From positions 15,665,248 through 15,729,247 of the forward strand of contig OX104134.1 in the NCBI GenBank assembly GCA_944470555.2: a stretch of 64,000 bases of DNA. Reading direction: 5' to 3'. This DNA is from Heterobilharzia americana (Eukaryota > Platyhelminthes > Trematoda > Strigeidida > Schistosomatidae). The notes under the pieces are model-generated. The model was not told where the DNA came from, did not search any database, and saw only the letters and a program-made list of their open reading frames with translations. A program made the position numbers and the translations under genes. Of the stretch, positions 59,351 through 64,000 are shown piece by piece (within the stretch, counting starts at the first letter, position 1; the number at the start of each line of letters is the position of its first letter).

Positions 59351-61140
59351 ATTTTGTTTTCGGCCTCCAGAGTTATACCTTTTTCGACGGAATTTACTAA
59401 GGTTTATTGGAAAGGATTATTATACAGTACAGATTCATGCGTTATTACACTTCTAACTTCTGATTAGTTGGTAAATTCAAGTAAAGCCTTTTTAGCAACT
59501 GATGGTGTTCAGGTTAAATAAAAACGTTTAAAAGAGCTACGTGCCGTCGCTTGCCTGATTCATATAGTTAAAATATTTCTAGAAGTTAGTACAAAACTAA
59601 TAATGTCCACTTAACTCCTAGTAAAATCTTATGAAAAGCTATTATTGGTTTCAATTGTATTTTATTCAGCAACATCGCAGAGTTAAATTTCTGACGTCTA
59701 CTGTGACTGAATGAGGAAATATTACGTAAACACTTCACCACCAATATATGACGTCAATGAAAAGAAAAGTTACCTCTGTTCAATATCCCATGTCAATTCT
59801 TTCATCGTTGAATTTGAAGATAATGATGTTCAAGAGTTAATCAAAATATTTTTTCCCATCCCCCAGCTTGTAGTCTGAAAATATAAACTACGGTTGTACC
59901 GAATATTTGATTAGAAATGGTCTTTCCATAACCAATCCAAGTTTTCTGTAGACAGAATGTCTGGTATAACAAATTTACAGTAAACCAAGAGACTTGTTCA
60001 GTCTACCTTAAGTAGTTTGGAATATTCACTAATAATTTGCAGTTTTCAACTTTCTAGGAATGTAAGGCTATCAGCTAGTTTCAGAAAAGCAGTTTATATT
60101 TTATAAACACTTGACATTCAGCATAATTGCGTTTTGCTGCATTTATGTATGCTGCTAATTACTTACAGTTCTCAGTACGGCTAGCAATTAATAAAAACAT
60201 GAGTACGAGTGAATTTAGTGGATTATACATCAGATGCTGATGAAGTTGATAGAGTTCTTTTAAAACACATTCAGAACACTATCTCATTAGTTGGATAACT
60301 GTACTGAAACCCCGTGTCAAATGCAATATCTGCATAATTAGTACATATTGTACTTTTATTGTAATATTACTTCGTTAGATCCTGTATTTTGATACCGACA
60401 AACGTACTTCTGGCACACACAATTATACAAAGTTATATAGATTTTGAGGAAAATTGTAATAATGATACAGTAAGCTAATGTTAAGATACACCTGATGATC
60501 TGTATGCCATTAGGTGACATGACCGAACGTTAGGGGACAACAAAACTCACAACTACTTGCATACAGCACAAAATAAACTGATGTCAGACGATTATATAAT
60601 TAGTGAGGTATGCTTATTATAACTGACAAATAAAAAGCGGGTGAAACTGATGAGTGGAAATATGCTACTCAAAATACGTTAAGTACTTAAGGAGCCACTA
60701 AAAGAAAATATGTGATTAAAGATGGTCAGTATCATAAACATTTCGTAAAAGAACATTGAATATACTAAGATATGAGGTTTTATGAGATGCTGGATGCTTA
60801 TGAGGACCACATTGAGATACCCTAAGAAAGCCTGACGATGAATTAGTTTATTTTGATGACCATGAATTCATCATCCGCATTTCTGTATCACCACTGCTGG
60901 AAGAAACTAGAGACTGAGAGAGATCACTATGTCCATCACAAAACAAGGTACTGCTGGTTAATGGTAACGCATAAATTTAGTATTGATAAACCATAACTTT
61001 TCTCCTAAGTATAACTACGACCATGGAGAATTCACTGAAAAAGGAGAGACCTTGGAGTATGTCTAGAAACACATTTCGCTCCTATCATAGTCGAATTCAA
61101 ATCCATCCTACTGCACAATAAATGTATTATTAGTTGGACG
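59351..61140. other. AT-rich DNA, no gene recognised
   Basis: CCTGATGATCTG near 60488-60502 followed by GACCGAACGTTAGG (60522-60535) resembles hammerhead boxes but the GAAAC box lacks one A and helices do not pair well; it is reported as a weak finding only. Nothing else recognised. Confidence 0.45.
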
Positions 61141-61262
61141 TACGTAGGCAATCACCAGGAAGCCCTGGGGGCCACACTGCGAAATGATCGGTAGAACTCA
61201 ATCAGCATTTAGAATTAGACAATATGAAGTTGGTTATCCTCCAGTAATCAATCGGTGGGCCT
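61141..61262 (+). repeat. Dispersed repeat R1, copy before SINE
   Basis: GGAAGCCCTG (61159-61168) then CCACACTGCGAAATGATCGG, GAATTAGACAATATGAAGTT and CCTCCAGTAATCAATC match R1. The 85-base core is repeated at 61487-61575 on the far side of the SINE. Confidence 0.7.
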
Positions 61263-61282
61263 AATTCAGTCTTACAGGAGGT

Positions 61283-61486
61283 CAGGCACGGCCCGAATAG
61301 CTCAGTGATAACGTATTTGCCTGCAGCATTGCATGACGTCGGTTTGAATTTCGCAGCGGACACCAGTTTCGTCGAGGTTGCAGATACGTCTTGCTGACGG
61401 GTGCCCAAAAACACGAGATCTGCGTCTACGGCATCCTCTGCATATCTGTCAAAGTGCATCATGATGTTAAGTCAACTAGCGTGGTC
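61283..61486 (+). mobile_element. tRNA-headed SINE with degraded hammerhead
   Basis: TAGCTCAGTGA (61298-61308) matches the Pol III A box at 10 of 11 positions and GGTTTGAATTT (61341-61351) is a weak B box. A hammerhead-like block follows. The SINE lies between two R1 copies in the same orientation, so R1 may be its body or tail rather than a separate element. The minus frame at 61202-61462 is a by-product. Confidence 0.6.
61385..61436 (+). ncRNA. Degraded hammerhead ribozyme in SINE
   Basis: CTGACGG (61394-61400) stands for the CTGATGA core, followed by GTGCCCAAAA, CGAGAT (61414-61419) for CGAAAC, and TGCGTC with the canonical GTC triplet (61424-61426). Spacing matches the schistosome SINE hammerhead. 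The GAAAC box is broken, so inactive. Confidence 0.55.
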
Positions 61487-61575
61487 ACTACATTGCAAAA
61501 TGATCGGCAGAATTCGATCAGGCCTTGGGACTACACACTATGAAGTTGGTTAGCCTCCAGTAACCAACCAATGGA
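61487..61575 (+). repeat. Dispersed repeat R1, copy after SINE
   Basis: GCAAAATGATCGGCAGAATT, GGGACTACACACTATGAAGTT and AGCCTCCAGTAACCAACC match the R1 core at 61172-61260. Mutations differ between the two, so they are not a recent duplication. Confidence 0.72.
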
Positions 61576-63711
61576 ACATTTCATTCTTTGAGTAGAAGTC
61601 AGTGATAAGGTTGCCCGTTATTTTCGGAACTTTGTTCTGATATAGTAAGGCTAATTTACTGTTTTTTTAGGTATTAATGTCACCACATAATAGTTAATTT
61701 TAGAGTCAGAAATCCACTGCTTCCTCTTAACTTAGTCAGGCTGGCTCCACAAATGTAGCCTTACATTGCACCATCAAAACTGATTAATCATTAAATTTAC
61801 CAATGAAAAGTTTTTGCATTATGAAATAGATTAAAAATTACTTATAATGATCAAATCATTATCATCCTGTATTAAAATATTGTTGAAAGTAGTCACTTTT
61901 CATTGACGGCGAAACCATCCCATGTTTGAACATTAATTAATCATCAGTCTATTCCAGAAAACTATCAAAAACTAAGTTAGTACACATAAGTCTGTTTTAC
62001 TACTCTTCAATACCACATTTAAAACTCATCTCACTGTTACTCAGTATTCAGGTGAGACGTTCTTACAAGGTGGATAAATGATTTTGCGTTATTTTTAATT
62101 CCTTCTCCACAATCTGGAATTAAGCCTTCCCTGTCCAGTTATCTATCTTTAATACCAATTCATATGCAAGCAAAGCAAGTAAGTGAAGGATTTGGATTGA
62201 TTAAAGTTATAACTTCACAATAAAGTTAATTAAGTAAAATGTCTTATTCTCTTCCTATTGTCTGTCTCCAGCTATCGCTTCATCTCTTAAGAGAAAAATG
62301 AAGAAAACGGAGAGAAATGAAGAGAAGAAAAATGTTCGTTTGATAAAAATTAATTAGTCCTTTATCCCACTGACAGATTTTTCCTCCTTTTTTTGACTAT
62401 TATTCCCGTACTGACTCATCTCACTAAAATCCTTTTCTAGTCTTAATCATACCTAATCTTGAATAAGAGAATTTCAAGTTTAATTTATTCTTATATAATT
62501 TTGTGGTGATGATTTCGACATTGACGTTTATCAATAAAATTTAACACAAAAAAAGAAAGATTGACAAACATAAATATTCTTAAATAGAGGCTAGATTATT
62601 TTTATTTATTGAGTCGATATTAATGTCAAGTATAAAGATGATGGACAGTCCAATATTTTTAAATCCAGATACACAACCTTCTTCACAATGTAATGAAAGT
62701 TACTTTACTCTTAAAAGCTTTCTACGGAAGCTGTAACTACAGTATCGGAAATGAGATACTTATTTTAGGCTTGGACCAATTTATAAGAATTTAGACGTTT
62801 TACATTAATCATTTTAATATTTTCACGACCAAATACTCCCTCAAGAAAGTGTTGAACATCTTATGGATCAATTTCGCATATTTTGTAAGCAATTTACTTA
62901 TACTAAGTGGAAACAATGGTAATTCAAAGTTTGTAACCGTTTTGTATACCTTTAAAAAACTCTATAATATGAATGCTACTACTTTTAAAATGAATGATGA
63001 ACTAATTACTTTGAATTTCTACTAATGAAAGGTTTACTGCTTTGCTCTATTTTTCGATAACTATCGAGTTCATTGACTCATTTCAGCATTAGTTAATGAG
63101 TTGCTTTTATAGCATACAAAGTTAGATGGTAATTAAATCATTTATTTAAACATCCACAGTTTTTGACGCCTTAATAATTTCTAATAAGTAATGATATACA
63201 ATCAAGTAAATATTGTATCAAATATCCATCAAACGAAATTCAATCTCAATTAGACACGTCAATGGAAAACAGTAAAAGCTTCAATAATTATAATTTATAA
63301 GTTTAAAATACCGGAAGTTAGTGAATCAGTACAGTGTTGATCACAGAAGGCTAATATTTATACAGTGCTGCATGAAATGTTTAGTAAAATCATTATGAAA
63401 CTCACTTCAAAGAAATATATTTTCTAGAAAATGTAAATGAAAATTTAAATTGACTGAGTTAAAGGTTTATTTGAGACTATTTTATGATGTCTCTTTATTT
63501 GAAGACACGTAAAAGCATCTATCGGTATCCTAAGCCAATTAAAAGCACCAATGAACATAAAACAACTTATAGTTGTCAACAGGTTTACCGCAATAATTAT
63601 CAGAGAACGGAAAGCGTGGATGCAAAACATTTTCGTATTTCTCACTATAACTAAAATAAAATCCAGAAAATACTAATCCTTATTCAACAACGTTATATTT
63701 ATTTGGATAAT
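61576..63711. other. AT-rich DNA, no gene recognised
   Basis: No domain, repeat family or RNA gene recognised. The 66-residue minus frame at 63445-63645 has no motif. Confidence 0.45.
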
Positions 63712-64000
63712 GTAATTAGAAGACGTAGATTATCTGGAAAATGTGATGTATTAGCGCTATACATTTCGAACAATCTGATCACACATTTACTTGTTAAGGC
63801 ATTATATATGAAAACTGGAAGTGTACGGAGGACTTAATGGATGATGATATCAAAATACTAACGGAAACATTAGTGGAAAATGGATATCCATTGAAGTTCA
63901 TAAACCGCTGCAAAAATCAGCAAGGATTCACACCTGATCTGTGCTCTGTTTTGAAGAAATGCGTTTACATCGCGTTACCATACAGAGGAGAATCTAATAG
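63712..64000 (+). mobile_element. Penelope-like retroelement fragment 7, cut by the window end
   Basis: VIRRRRLSGKCDVLALYIS then NLITHLLVKALYMKT (63715-63810), after one frame change, leads to LMDDDIKILTETLVENGYP, LKFINRCKNQ and CVYIALPYRGES at the edge. DDDIKIL...L..NGYP..FI and the I.LPY block are typical of the PLE RT thumb and linker. The first 110 bases match fragment 4 (37199-37315). The frame stays open over the last 160 bases to the window end, so the element, possibly including its GIY-YIG domain, continues beyond. Confidence 0.75.

Noticed and set aside
60643..60690. CTGATGAG with a six-pair stem following
   Set aside because: The GAAAC box is absent (AAAAT) and no flanking helix or element context is seen.
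1..64000. CRISPR arrays, bacterial operons, LTR retrotransposons
   Set aside because: No regularly spaced direct repeats, no operon-like gene packing, and no paired long terminal repeats with gag-pol motifs were seen.

Overview
This window looks like AT-rich repeat DNA from a schistosome or closely related blood fluke. No confident host gene is visible. That reading rests on the repeats: RTE-clade LINE copies like schistosome SR2, Penelope-like retroelement (PLE) fragments with GIY-YIG endonuclease ends, and tRNA-headed SINEs that carry a decayed hammerhead ribozyme in the position known from the schistosome Sm-alpha repeat. The window could equally be intergenic or lie inside a very large intron. 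The species cannot be fixed from the sequence alone.

Layout. 0-6.7 kb: AT-rich DNA with one short cysteine-containing ORF (2897-3121, minus) that may be a gene fragment. 6.8-7.7 kb: PLE fragment 1 (minus), with a hammerhead-like fold at its 3' end. 11.0-13.5 kb: RTE copy A (plus), lacking its 3' end. 14.2 kb: a perfect 29-bp inverted repeat related to a PLE-end hammerhead. 17-25 kb: pieces of a dispersed repeat (called R1 here), two tRNA-like SINE pieces, and PLE fragment 2 (21.4-22.2 kb, plus). 28.1-28.3 kb: a 56-bp inverted repeat whose loop holds hammerhead core boxes. 31.5-31.8 kb: PLE fragment 3. 32.9-34.4 kb: a cluster with an R1 element bounded by a target-site duplication and three SINE copies, two of them with ribozyme remnants. 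37.2-38.3 kb: a PLE scrap and the 3' end of an RTE (copy B). 40.5-43.2 kb: PLE fragment 5 (minus), then a different LINE (copy E, plus). 46.4-48.0 kb: a possible decayed coding region. 50.6-57.7 kb: RTE copies C (plus) and D (minus), arranged tail to tail. D is close to full length and abuts PLE fragment 6 (57.8-59.4 kb, minus). 61.1-61.6 kb: R1-SINE-R1. 63.7-64.0 kb: PLE fragment 7, cut by the window end.

How the parts relate. Every transposon ORF seen is broken by stops or frameshifts, so nothing here looks able to move by itself. The most interesting theme is the density of hammerhead-like RNA motifs in two unrelated settings within 64 kb: SINE bodies (type I, close to the known Sm-alpha layout) and PLE ends or PLE-like hairpins, where the GAAAC-GUH boxes leave almost no helix III. 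Two RTE copies 39 kb apart (A and C) share the same inactivating insertion, which suggests an already dead lineage was copied. All family calls come from reading translated motifs by eye; no database search was possible.
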